Shown here: piece after piece, positions 17,108-27,190 of the stretch
Numbering within the stretch: position 1 is the first letter of the stretch
Layout: the number at the start of each line of letters is the position of its first letter
Assembly (NCBI GenBank): GCA_030068145.1
Contig: JAPJBO010000295.1
Span: 62,001-126,000 of the forward strand
Direction: 5' to 3'
Origin: Diplonema papillatum
Lineage: Eukaryota > Euglenozoa > Diplonemea > Diplonemida > Diplonemidae
Length of the DNA stretch: 64,000 nt
Notes under the pieces: model-generated
What the model was told of the DNA's origin: nothing
What the model saw: only the letters and a program-made list of their open reading frames with translations
Databases searched by the model: none
Made by a program: the position numbers and the translations under genes

Positions 17108-18480
17108 CACGGAGGGCGAGTCTGGGGCGAGTCTGGGGCGAGTCTGGGGCGAGTCTGGGGCGAGTCTGGGGCGAGTCTGGGGCGAGTCTGGGGCGAGTCT
17201 GGGGCGAGTCAAAAGGCGAGTTTCGGGGCTCGAGGGCCCTCGGGCGAGTCTGGGGCGAGTCTGGGGCGAGTCTGGGGCGAGTCTGGGGCGAGTCTGGGGC
17301 GAGTCTGGGGCGAGTCTGGGGCGAGTCTGGGGCGAGTCAAAAGGCGAGTTTCGGGGCTCGAGGGCCCTCGGGCGAGTCTGGGGCGAGTCTGGGGCGAGTC
17401 TGGGGCGAGTCTGGGGCGAGTCTGGGGCGAGTCTGGGCGAGTCTGGGGCGAGTCGGGGCGAGTCTGGGCGAGTCTGGGGCGAGTCTGGGGCGAGTCTGGG
17501 GCGAGTCTGGGGCGAGTCTGGGGCGAGTCAAAAGGCGAGTTTCGGGGCTCGAGGGCCCTCGGGCGAGTCTGGGGCGAGTCTGGGGCGAGTCTGGGGCGAG
17601 TCTGGGGCGAGTCTGGGGCGAGTCTGGGGCGAGTCTGGGGCGAGTCTGGGGCGAGTCTGGGGCGAGTCTGGGCGAGTCAAAAGGCGAGTTTCGGGGCTCG
17701 AGGGCCCTCGGGCGAGTCTGGGGCGAGTCTGGGGCGAGTCTGGGGCGAGTCAAAAGGCGAGTTTCGGGGCTCGAGGGCCCTCGGGCGAGTCTGGGGCGAA
17801 TCTGGGGCGAGTCTGGGGCGAGTCTGGGGCGAGTCTGGGGCGAGTCAAAAGGCGAGTTTCGGGGCTCGAGGGCCCTCGGGCGAGTCTGGGGCGAGTCTGG
17901 GGCGAGTCTGGGGCGAGTCTGGGGCGAGTCTGGGGCGAGTCTGGGGCGAGTCAAAAGGCGAGTTTCGGGGCTCGAGGGCCCTCGGGCGAGTCTGGGGCGA
18001 GTCTGGGGCGAGTCTGGGGCGAGTCTGGGGCGAGTCTGGGGCGAGTCTGGGGCGAGTCAAAAGGCGAGTTTCGGGGCTCGAGGGCCCTCGGGCGAGTCTG
18101 GGGCGAGTCTGGGGCGAGTCTGGGGCGAGTCTGGGGCGAGTCTGGGGCGAGTCAAAAGGCGAGTTTCGGGGCTCGAGGGCCCTCTGGGGCGAGTCTGGGG
18201 CGAGTCTGGGGCGAGTCTGGGGCGAGTCAAAAGGCGAGTTTCGGGGCTCGAGGGCCCTCGGGCGAGTCTGGGGCGATCTGGGGCGAGTCTGGGGCGAGTC
18301 TGGGGCGAGTCTGGGGCGAGTCTGGGGCGAGTCAAAAGGCGAGTTTCGGGGCTCGAGGGCCCTCGGGCGAGTCTGGGGCGAGTCTGGGGCGAGTCTGGGG
18401 CGAGTCTGGGGCGAGTCTGGGGCGAGAGTCAAAAGGCGAGTTTCGGGGCTCGAGGGCCCTCAGGCGAGTCTGGGGCGAGT
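17108..18480 (+). repeat. 11-bp minisatellite with 12 regular spacers
   Basis: The unit GGGGCGAGTCT repeats for about 1.37 kb. At 12 points (near 17210, 17339, 17530, 17679, 17751, 17846, 17952, 18059, 18153, 18229, 18333 and 18431) a spacer CAAAAGGCGAGTTTCGGGGC, followed by TCGAGGGCCCTC, interrupts it, giving higher-order units of about 70-190 bp. Because 11 is not divisible by 3 and the unit has no stop in any phase, all three + frames are open and give the same peptide period, so the open frames are not evidence of coding. Confidence 0.95.
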
Positions 18481-18507
18481 CGCGACTCGCCCGCCACCTA
18501 TGTCTAG

Positions 18508-20450
18508 GGGTCCAGCGGACCCTTGTCAAAACCGAAAATTCAGAGTTCTAGAATAAACCCTGCCGCGTGTCAAAAAAAAGTGACACCCCTTGGAAGCTCA
18601 AAGACTTGCCAATGGTTCCCGCAAACATTTGAGCCGATGGCCATTAGTCCAGAGTGGGTTTGTTGTGTGGTCTTCAACTCATGTGCTTGGTATTAGGGAC
18701 ACTGTAGTTTCCAGCCGTTCATCGGGCAAGTTTAAGTGTGTTTGAGATTCGTAGAAAGCCACCACCAGCTTCTGTCACGAACTGTTGCGTTCTTCAACTC
18801 CACTTCTTCACGCAGGAACTCGAGAGACGTTACGCATAGCAGGGGTCTGGCATGTAGCTTGACGACGGACACCCTGTTGTGTTTCAACAGGCATGCTCGG
18901 CTTCAATGCTTCCCGGTCACGATACGCAATGGCAGCCGTCTGCTGTAAGTAGTCTACGGACGCCCTGTTGTGTCTCAGCACGCATGCCTCGACGACCACG
19001 GACACCCACTTATGTCTCAGCATGCACGCCTCGGCATTAATGGTCCCTGGTGGAAATCGAAAATCGGTACGCAATGGCGGGCTGTTGCCGGGCACCGAGC
19101 GGTCCCGGCATTGTCAATGCTCCGTTTCAGTAAGTCACGAAGCGTGCGCTATAGATTTTGTCGTGGTTCAGCGCGACCATCGAATCCACGTGTCGGAACC
19201 TGCCCCAGTGAATGATTCACGCACTAAACCATGGTTAAAACGACGTACAAAAACCTGGCACAAATATAGCTCAAAGCATCTGCAGAATAACACGAAAAGG
19301 CCTCAAGGCAAAATCCCGTTTTCACGATTCTTCTCCGATCGAGTTTTGAGCACACGTAACGTGACCTAAGAGCATTCGTGCAGTTTGTGCCTGGTGTGTA
19401 TCTAGCACGCGTTTGTTTTCTTGCACATAGCGAAAGCAGGTGGATCCTTCGCCCGCGTGCCCTCCGTTCGTTTTTGTGCAAAATACCCGTGCCGAAGGCC
19501 ATCACCTGCGTTTGTGCATGACAGATCACACGTGTCTCATCCGACTTTTTTTTGCACGCACGAACAGTTCTTGAGCAGAGTTACCTGTTGCTCCCCCACT
19601 TGCCCTGACCTTACAGCATTGCGGTGCTGGCGACGAGAGACATGTGTGAAGGATGCTTCAGCGTCACTCCGCGACAAAGGAAAGGTCTCTTGTCCACCTC
19701 GCGCTTTTTCTCCGTTCTCTTCGACCACTCCACTCGGCATTGATGGGTTGAGGCAGCACTGCCTCAGATTAACTTGAGCCCGGTTTCGGCATTCGTCGAC
19801 AATCGCAGGCCTGCTGATTTGTCGCTCTTCTGTGCGCCGTGTGCCGCGTGCAGTCCTCGTCAGGAGTAGTGCGCGTTTTGATGTGATCGTATCGGGGGAA
19901 GCAACACGTCCACGCCAGAAAGCACACCTCGCGGTTTCGTTGGCGCCAGTCAACGTGTGCCAGAACCTAGAGAACTCGAGTGAGTCCATCACATTCTGAA
20001 ACGGGGCGTGCCCTCCGCTAGGACATAGCGGCTTCACAAGCCGGGCGATGCGCAAGATTGTACACCGCGAGAGGACAGGAAAATTATTCGAGTTTCTTGT
20101 TCGCGCCCTGCACCCAAATCCTGGACGTGTTTCAGGTGGCAAATGGCAAATGATCATTGGTCAAAAGATCCTCTGGCGGTTGAGTTTCCTCGCACATCGC
20201 GATTTGTGTGCGGCCAAAAAAGACAAGCAGCCCCGGCCTACGTTATCACGCAACTATCTGCGAGCCCTTCTCGTGCGCGAAAACCTCTCAAATATCGCAC
20301 CGTACTACCCACCACAGGGCTGACGGCGCTTGGTCAACGCCTCGCCGCTGCCGTTTGGAAGGGGCAGAGGGAGGTGGTGTGCAGGGGGGAACACGCACAG
20401 CACACGGCTGTCGTTGCGACGGGGTCGTGGCTTCCGTCGGGACCGCGGGG
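18508..20450. other. Intergenic stretch with weak local repeats
   Basis: No gene recognised. An imperfect repeat at about 18866-19090 contains three versions of GGACACCCTGTTGTGTTTCA followed by CATGC..CGGC and CGCAATGGC. A segment at 19258-19335 (ATAGCTCAAAGCATCTGCAG) matches one at 28515-28575. A 206-codon open frame on the minus strand (19537-20157) has no recognisable motif. In-frame codons before 20451 are open but carry no domain. Confidence 0.5.
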
Positions 20451-22913
20451 ATGGCCTCCAGGGGCGCGTCCGTGTCGCTGCCGATCATTCGGGCGTGCGA
20501 CCTGTCCGACGAGTTCAGCAGCATAAAATGGATGCTCGCGAAGAACGGCGGCGCCGTCGTGTACTTCGCCGGGCTGCAGCTCGACCCGAAGCTGCTGATC
20601 CTCGTCAGCGACCAGGCCGTGTACCTGTACACCCGCGACGGCCAGTTAGTGCGCTGCCTGGAGATCGAGTTCATCGAAGACGCGATCCGTACCCGCAACG
20701 CCGTCGGCCTCCGCGTGCCGACTGAGTACGACGCGAGGTTCCGCCTGCACGAAGAGGACGCCGAGGAGTTCCTACGCGTCCTCTGCGTCGTGTATAGGCG
20801 GATCACGGGGCGGTCCCTGCCCGTCCGGACCCTGGCTTCGGAAGACCAGATGTCCCGCAACTTGTGGCTGCTCCCGCCGACGGAGTACGTCGCGAGGGAA
20901 CGCGTGCCGTTCAGCTACGAAGGCGGCGACGCGTCGGCGTCGATGGCCGAGAAACTCGCCGAAAGAGACCGCGAGCTCCACCGGGCGAAGGCCGCGCTGA
21001 AGGCGAAGGAGGCCGGCGATGCGACCGCACAGAAGCTGTCCGGGTTGGAAAAGTCCGTCGCCGACCTGTCGGCGAAGCTGACCCTCGGAGAGCGGGGTGG
21101 CTCCCGCCCGCCGGCGTACCAATACGTCACGATGTCTCCGGCTGGCGCCGGCTCCGGGTCCCCCGGCGGCATCGACCACCTCCTCCGGCAGCGCCGCATC
21201 CGCGTCGTGTCGGGATCCCCCGACAGGGGCGTCCCGGGAGGTGATGACAACGATGCGATTCTGCGCGCGCTCGCGTCGAAGCTCACGGACCAGGTCGCTG
21301 CGGCGACGCAGGAGCTGGGCAAGCTGAAGTCATCTCCGGGCAGGTCGCCCGCGGCCGAGGAGGCGTGGGAGCGCTTGCGGCAGCTTGAGGCCGTCCTCGG
21401 CAAGACCGACGACACCCTCCCCCTGCGGGAGCGCCTCGCGCAGCTGGAAGGCGCGATCCGCGCGAAAGGCGGCGGCACGCGCCGCCCCCTCCTCCGAGAC
21501 CCGTCGCTGTTCTCGTCTGACGAGAACGGCGGCTCGCGCCGCCGGCGCCGCCCCGGGTTCGACAGCGACGACACGGACGGCTGGCACGACGCCGACGCGG
21601 CGTACCGCACGCCGAAGGCGCGCAGCCGCAGCGGGTCGCCGCGGCGCCGGGGGCGGACGACTGCGCCGCGGCTGTTCTGGGCCGACAACCTCGGCGAGTT
21701 CCTGCGCACGCACTCCCCGTCGGCGTCGCCGAAGCAGCCGCCGTCGCAGCGGCGGGCGTCTGTTGTGGGGTTCTCACAGCGCCAGGAGACCGACCCCGGC
21801 ATCGAAGGGATCGACATCGTCAACGGGCACTTGATCCGCTCCCCCCCGTCGGAGCCCAAGTCCTCTCCTCGTTGGGACCTCAGCCCGCCGTCCCGCCCCA
21901 AGTCCCGGGTGTCCCGGAGCCGCTCCATCGACCTCGACGCGACGCAGATCACCCCGCGGCTCTCGCAGTACCGGACCCCCCGCCAATCCCTCCTCAACGC
22001 GAACGTCTCCTCGTCGCACCACCACCCCCCGCCGCTCTCACCGGCGCTGCTGCCGGAGTCGGCGATGTTCCCCAGCGACGACCCCCGCCCGACGCCGTCT
22101 CCGTCGCACCGCCCGTCGCAGCCCGAATTCGTCCTCCTCTCGTGCGTCACGCAGGGCCCGCACCACAACGTCCGCCAGCAGCCAACCGCCTCCGCCGCCA
22201 AGGTCGGGGAGATCATGCCCGGGGAAGTCGTGCGGGTGACCAACTCCGCCGCCGACTCCGGCGGCAACCCTTGGGTGCAGCTCGATTCGGGGGGCTGGGC
22301 GCTCCTCCGGAAAAGCCGCGGGAGCGCTGGGGAAGAAGTGTTCCTGGCCCCCGTGTCGATGCCGGCGAGCTTCACGCAGGAAGACACGGCCAGCGATCAC
22401 ATCCTGAGCGAGGTCCCGTATGCCGGGATACCATACAGGCCGTCTGCGTACCACAATTCGATCGAGCTTCTTCCTAAGGGGAACGCGCAGCAGGCGGAGC
22501 CGGATCTGACGGGGTTCGAATCGCTCGAAATCGTCGAGGAGCCGACGCCGCTGTTCGAGCCGGAGGAGGACATCACGTTCTTGCCGCCCGAGCTCGCGCA
22601 CCTGACGCCGTCCCCCGGCGCCCGGCAGCGGCGCTCCGCGTTCCCGCGCGAGGAGCGCGCCATCAGCCCCCCGCGGCCCGGCACCGCCGCCCGCTTCCTC
22701 GCCGCAACGCCGCCGCGCTTGCAGCAGCAGCGGAAGCCGCCCCTGCACAGCAGCAGCCAGTCGCCGATCTGGCGCGGCGACGAGCACTCTCGCTCGCAGT
22801 CGCCGTACGTGCCCCTCCACCTCCGCGGGGATAGCCCGCGCCGGCGCAGTAGCTCGCCTCGCAAGAAGCGCAGCAGCTCGCGGAAAAACAAAAACAGACC
22901 GCCCTTCCGCTGA
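20451..22913 (+). CDS. PH-like, coiled-coil, SH3b and RS-tail protein, 820 aa, unknown role
   Basis: The chosen start is the ATG of MASRGASVSLPIIRACDLSD. Residues about 15-125 look like a PH-type fold: KNGGAVVYFAGLQLDPKLLI, VYLYTRDGQLVRCLEI, then a helix EEDAEEFLRVLCVVYRRITG. A heptad-like stretch follows (SMAEKLAERDRELHRAKAAL, about 164-212). A long Ser/Pro/Arg-rich linker is probably disordered. Residues about 555-633 form an SH3b-like domain (NVRQQPTASAAKVGEIMPGE, then WVQLDSGGWALLRK). The C-terminus is rich in RS dipeptides (RRRSSSPRKKRSSSRK). The combination suggests a cytoskeletal or membrane-associated adaptor; this is inference. The frame is open for 81 codons before the ATG, so a 5' exon or upstream start cannot be excluded. 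A degenerate copy of the 3' end lies downstream after an A-run. Confidence 0.82.
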   Translation: MASRGASVSLPIIRACDLSDEFSSIKWMLAKNGGAVVYFAGLQLDPKLLILVSDQAVYLYTRDGQLVRCLEIEFIEDAIRTRNAVGLRVPTEYDARFRLHEEDAEEFLRVLCVVYRRITGRSLPVRTLASEDQMSRNLWLLPPTEYVARERVPFSYEGGDASASMAEKLAERDRELHRAKAALKAKEAGDATAQKLSGLEKSVADLSAKLTLGERGGSRPPAYQYVTMSPAGAGSGSPGGIDHLLRQRRIRVVSGSPDRGVPGGDDNDAILRALASKLTDQVAAATQELGKLKSSPGRSPAAEEAWERLRQLEAVLGKTDDTLPLRERLAQLEGAIRAKGGGTRRPLLRDPSLFSSDENGGSRRRRRPGFDSDDTDGWHDADAAYRTPKARSRSGSPRRRGRTTAPRLFWADNLGEFLRTHSPSASPKQPPSQRRASVVGFSQRQETDPGIEGIDIVNGHLIRSPPSEPKSSPRWDLSPPSRPKSRVSRSRSIDLDATQITPRLSQYRTPRQSLLNANVSSSHHHPPPLSPALLPESAMFPSDDPRPTPSPSHRPSQPEFVLLSCVTQGPHHNVRQQPTASAAKVGEIMPGEVVRVTNSAADSGGNPWVQLDSGGWALLRKSRGSAGEEVFLAPVSMPASFTQEDTASDHILSEVPYAGIPYRPSAYHNSIELLPKGNAQQAEPDLTGFESLEIVEEPTPLFEPEEDITFLPPELAHLTPSPGARQRRSAFPREERAISPPRPGTAARFLAATPPRLQQQRKPPLHSSSQSPIWRGDEHSRSQSPYVPLHLRGDSPRRRSSSPRKKRSSSRKNKNRPPFR

Positions 22914-22986
22914 CGACAAGTTGCACAAGTGCTCAATCAGTCCTCTTGCACGACAACCGATCTCCCGATCTGAAGCGACGGCTCGT

Positions 22987-23268
22987 AAAAAAAAAAAAAA
23001 AAAAAAACAAGTACATGCCACCCTTCTGCTAGCAGACGGAACGTCCTCCCCCGCGCCCCGGCACTCTCCTCCGCTGCAACTCCTTTGCGCTTGCAGCAAC
23101 GGCAGCGGCAGCAGGAGAGGCGCCCCTGCACAGCAGCGGCCAGTTGCCGATCTGGCGCGACGAGCACTCTCGCTCGCAGTCGCCGTTCGTGCCCCTTCAC
23201 CTCCGCGGCGACAGCCCGCGCCGGCACAGCGGAAGAACAAAGACGGGCCGTCCTTCCGCGGATGACAG
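22987..23268 (+). repeat. A-run followed by degenerate copy of the upstream gene's 3' end
   Basis: About 21 A residues (22987-23007) precede, by some 80 bp, a stretch (about 23085-23268) that matches the last 200 bp of the coding region ending at 22913: GCCGATCTGGCGC, CGAGCACTCTCGCTCGCAGT, CCTCCGCGGCGACAGCCCGC and CCTTCCGCGGATGAC. Several short deletions, including most of the RS codons, break the frame. It is a third case of an extra gene end next to its parent. Confidence 0.9.
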
Positions 23269-23844
23269 ACGGAACGCCATCAGCTGCTCTTGCGCTATTG
23301 CCACACGCGCTGGGCGGGGTCGCTGGGCGCAAGCCATCTGCTTGGCGGTCACTTCACCGGATGGTGGCATGTGCACCGTCTGCGCTAACCTGGCTGCTTC
23401 CCCCTGGAAACCCTGGCTTCGTGCGTCGTCGCAGCTGCATGCAGCGATTAATCTCCTGTATCCAGTTTATTCTTGTAGTAAACACCCTCCTCCCAGTAAG
23501 TACGTCGCTTGCTGTCGTGTTTTGTCTTGTACATCCCTCAAACGTATTCGCAGAGAAGAGTCTATTGTCCGCACCTGTACTGTACTCCACTTCCCTTTGT
23601 TGTCGACAGCGCCCTTCCTCTGTTTCCCGCCGTAAAAAAGGGCCGGAAACACAAACGAGCTTTCAAAAAAAGAGCAATCTTGCAGCTTCAGTTGCGCCGT
23701 TTCAGCTTTTGTTCCCGCACTCAGCGAAGAAAAAGCCGCAGCAGAACGAGGCACCTCATTTCTGAGACGACCAAGTACTGCGAGCAAGGACTGAGCAACC
23801 GGCTAGCCAATGGGAATTGCAGAAGCTTGAGACCCATCATGCGC

Positions 23845-24032
23845 TGAGCCGGTCCGTCCCTATCTCTTGAACAGGCATCGAAGTGCCTGCCGCTGTTTAT
23901 CACAGTGAATCACGGTCCACCACGGTCTATCAGGTCCATCCCTAGTCCCCTAGTCCCTAGAGCTGCATCGAATTGCCCGGTGCTGTATTCTTCGGTCTAT
24001 CACGGTCTATCAAGAGGGGATGGACCGGCTCA
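23845..24032. mobile_element. Small TIR element, about 188 bp
   Basis: TGAGCCGGTCCGTCCCTATC.. at 23845-23870 is inverted with small differences at 24010-24032. The flanks CATGCGC and CATGCCC could be a decayed target duplication. Inside, GCATCGAAGTGCC and GCATCGAATTGCC, and two CACGGTCTATCA.G stretches, show an internal duplication. The surrounding 23269-24411 otherwise holds nothing that I recognise. Confidence 0.65.
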
Positions 24033-24411
24033 CATGCCCATCAGCAGTTGGTGCTGAACCGCGTTCCGGAAGTCGTTTGCCTTCAAGTCATCGTCTGACG
24101 ATAAAATCAACAGAATGAGTGGCCGCAAAGTAAGATTAGCTCAAGCGCCAAACCCCAAGGCACGCCGCGCCTTGAAACTTTGGTCTGAAATCGGTAGCCA
24201 CTTTACCCGGTATACCCGGATGGCTGCGTGCAGCAGGGGATTCTCGATACACCAGTGCTCGCATTAAACGGGGGACGAGGCAACTCCGACCGCCGCTCTT
24301 CTCTACTTTTCAAACCCAACACCGACCAAAATAAATCGAACACGTTTGTCCGTACGTCTTTGAACTCCAGGAGCAAATAAAATCATATCAAGACACGAAG
24401 AAGCCTCAAAC

Positions 24412-25227
24412 ATGTCACGCGAACTCGTCGAAGTGAAGAAGCGGAAGCGAGACTGGGTGATGCCCGGGGAGGAGATCATCAGCCTTCGGCCGGGCGCAGT
24501 CGTTAACATCGGAAGGGGCCTCCGACAGAGCCTGGTGACGATCAGCGCCGTGCGGTGCGGCAAGTACGACGACTACAAAGAGAAGCACCTCATCCTGGGG
24601 GACGAGAAGGCGTACGTCCCGAGGAACGAGGACATCGTCCTCGGAACGGTCGTGCGCGTTGGGACGTTTCAATCCGGGTACATGCTGGACGCGAACGCGG
24701 GGTCCCCCGTGAGGCTGGATTCGATCGCTTTCGATGGGGCGAGCAAACGAGTGCGGCCGGACTTGAAGCTCGGCGCCGTGGTGTACGCCCGGATCACGCA
24801 GGCGCGGGGCGAGATCGAGCTGGAGGCCAGCTGCTGCAGCCTGACGGGGCCCAAGAAGGACTGGATGACCGGCGAGTCGCTCTTCGGCGAGCTCAAGGGC
24901 GGCTTCGTGCACCCCATCCGGCCCTTCTTCGCGAGGTGCCTGCTCTCCGACACCGGCGGCATGCTCTCCTCGCTGGGCAAGCGGGTCCCCTTCGAGTGCT
25001 GCATCGGAGTAAACGGCAGGATCTGGCTGCGGGCCCGGACCACGGTTGAGACCGCCCGCCTGGCGCGGTGCCTCACCGAGCTTCAGCGCATCACCCTGCC
25101 AGACGGGCACGCCGCCCTCCAGTCGGCTTTGGAGGTGCTCGATGACTTCTTCCCGCTGCCGAAGCTGTCTAAAAAGAGGAAGACCGACGCCGCAGCCGAC
25201 GAAGAAGCTGAGGAACTCGAGGTCTGA
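24412..25227 (+). CDS. RRP40: Exosome complex cap subunit RRP40 (EXOSC3)
   Basis: RRP40 is one of three S1/KH cap proteins of the nine-subunit RNA exosome, which guides RNA into the 3'-5' degradation and processing channel in nucleus and cytoplasm. The 271-residue protein matches the family's usual length. An N-terminal domain carries VMPGEEIISLRPG. The S1 domain spans about 65-155 (YVPRNEDIVLGTVVRVGTFQ, SPVRLDSIAFDGASKRVRPD, LKLGAVVYARI). The C-terminal KH domain has the RRP40 signature GVNGRIWLRA near residue 200. The tail is Lys- and Glu-rich (SKKRKTDAAADEEAEELEV). The ATG at 24412 gives MSRELVEVKKRKRD and is the natural start. No intron is needed. A CTCCAG 30 bp upstream could be a trans-splice acceptor, but this is not proven. 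Confidence 0.93.
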   Translation: MSRELVEVKKRKRDWVMPGEEIISLRPGAVVNIGRGLRQSLVTISAVRCGKYDDYKEKHLILGDEKAYVPRNEDIVLGTVVRVGTFQSGYMLDANAGSPVRLDSIAFDGASKRVRPDLKLGAVVYARITQARGEIELEASCCSLTGPKKDWMTGESLFGELKGGFVHPIRPFFARCLLSDTGGMLSSLGKRVPFECCIGVNGRIWLRARTTVETARLARCLTELQRITLPDGHAALQSALEVLDDFFPLPKLSKKRKTDAAADEEAEELEV

Positions 25228-27190
25228 AGGTTGCGGGCTCCATGACTGACGAGCCACTCTTTGTCGAGCGCGAGCCGGCCCTTATTTCGTGCGGTGCTTG
25301 CCATCCGACGCGAGCCTCTCCGGACGGTCGAAACTGCGATTAGCACGGTGCCGCAGACGTGTTCGATGACCTTTTGACAGGCTTACAGCGGATCGGCGCT
25401 GCTGAAGCCCTCCGGAGGCAGCCCCTGCTGCAGGCTGGGCGAGCGCTCAGTGCATGCGCGCGCGGGATTGTTCCTTGGCAGAGTGAACCGATGCCAGTCT
25501 TGTCTCACTGAGCAGTTACGGGTTGTGCTATGCTTGTTGTGCCGTGCTTGCTCTTGCCAGGGCGCTCGCGCCCAGCAATGTGCAACGCGTGTCACGACCG
25601 TCGGGTGGTATCGGGACACTGCACTTAAATGGGGGGGTCGAATACTAGCACCCTGTGTTATTACTCGATTTGTCGAGTACTAAAAAAAGTTCCGGGTGGC
25701 CGAACAGTAGCAGGATCAAATAGTGGTAGTGTTTAGACAACCAGACGTGTTCACTTGCTGTTATTATTCGAACTCCGCACCCGCCGGCGACAAAATTTAC
25801 CGTCGCCACGCCGGCAGTCATTTTCGCAGCCGCGGACGGGCAGCAAACCAGTTTGGCACGAGAGGCAACCTCCTGGGTGGTGTCCGGTTTAATCCTGTAC
25901 CTAGGATGACGCGCCATTGTCACCCAAATTGCAAAAGTCGCCGAGGGGTGACAGTTTCAAACGTGGGGGTGACAATTACACACGTCACCGTGTATACGCG
26001 TGTATACACCAGCTTTTGACTGGGGGACTCCAGAAGGTTCACTTTGCCGCGCTTTCGTCGTGGTGCAACCCGTGTCGGTTGCAACGTGTGCTGCCGGGCT
26101 ACCTCGCGGGCGACTTGGTGAGCTGACCTCGCTTTCCAAGACCCGACTTTGCGAAAAGGTAAGGATCCCAATTTAGGCACCTTCCGAAGACTGCTTGGTG
26201 CCACCTACTATCTAAGTGGAGTGTATCCACATCACTTTCAGACCGCATGCGCGTGCTCGTACTACGTACACGTTGAACTGGTGGAGCCACGTAGCCCCAC
26301 CAGAGGTTGCGTGCGCATGCTCTTTCAATTGCGGCTGGTTGGACCGGCGCACCTTTCTTCTTGCCGCCACAGCGGAGGAGTAAGTTTAGCTCATCACAAT
26401 CTTCCTTTTTGGCACCTAGCTTCTGCCATGAAAGACACTAGTCACTTTATTTTGGTTCGCATAAAACTCAAGAACAAGCGTGGGCCCCATTTCTTTCACA
26501 CTCCCAGCCAGGGATGCATTTTTTACGCGCGTGGAAATGAGAGAAAATCGGAAAGTTTCCAGGACAACAACCTAAACCAGACCAAAGAACGAACTTGGCT
26601 AGCCAACGGAAGGAACAAGACAGACGAATGCACAGCAAACGGGACTACATGGACCCACCTGCATGCACACCTCTTTGAGTACCACAAATTTTGAAAAGTA
26701 TAGATCCAAGATCGCCTTTGACCGCCGTGTCCTCTGAACGGCTGTTCACTTTTTTGAGTGAGTGGCGCACCAGGTAGTTAGGTACCAGGGAAAGCCTGCT
26801 ACACGGGAGCAAAGCTTCACGGGTTCGGCGGTACTGCAGAGCCACGGGCCTACGGCTCAAGTGGCTACCGATTTCCCAAACTAAAGCATCAAGGCGTGGC
26901 GCACCTTGCTTGACGCTCGCGCTGAACACAAGCTCGTCGAGACAGTCAGCCACAGGGCAGAGCGGACGGGGTGGTAGCACTGTGCTGCCTCCGACTCAAG
27001 CTTTGCAAGCTGTGGTTGACCGTCGCGTTCCTGCTTCAGGAGAGGCCTTTTGCTTTTGCTTTGCTCGCTTGCTTGAGTGGCGCCGTCGTCTAAGCGGTGG
27101 TTCACCCATGTAGCATGGGTTTCCTCAAAGCAGGTTAAAGCCGCAAAAGAACGCGCGAAAGAAAAAGACAAGGAGAGAAAGAGAGAGAGT
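25228..27190. other. Intergenic stretch, nothing recognised
   Basis: Short open frames on both strands lack motifs. A near-palindrome GTGTATACGCGTGTATACAC lies at about 25989-26008. No match to the dispersed families was seen. The reading frame of the next gene is open for 38 codons before its ATG and includes a basic Lys/Arg/Glu stretch. Confidence 0.5.

Larger units (their letters stand above)
16453..18507. mobile_element. hAT-family DNA transposon remnant, 2.05 kb
   Basis: CTAGACATAGGTGGC at 16453-16467 is exactly inverted at 18493-18507. Subterminal CACTCGCCC repeats (16484-16540) on the left match the GGGCGAGT motif of the minisatellite on the right. The interior encodes the end of a hAT transposase (16641-16856). 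Possible 8-bp flanks (GGGTTCAT and GGGTCCAG) agree at only 6 of 8 positions, so the target duplication is doubtful. Most of the transposase is gone, so the element is non-autonomous. Confidence 0.8.

Noticed and set aside
16991-18556. Long repetitive 'protein' of about 500 residues over the minisatellite
   Set aside because: All three forward frames are open with the same peptide period, which follows from an 11-bp unit without stops. There is no reason to prefer one frame.
19537-20157. 206-codon minus-strand frame
   Set aside because: It has no motif, its orientation opposes all supported genes, and its composition is like the surrounding intergenic DNA.
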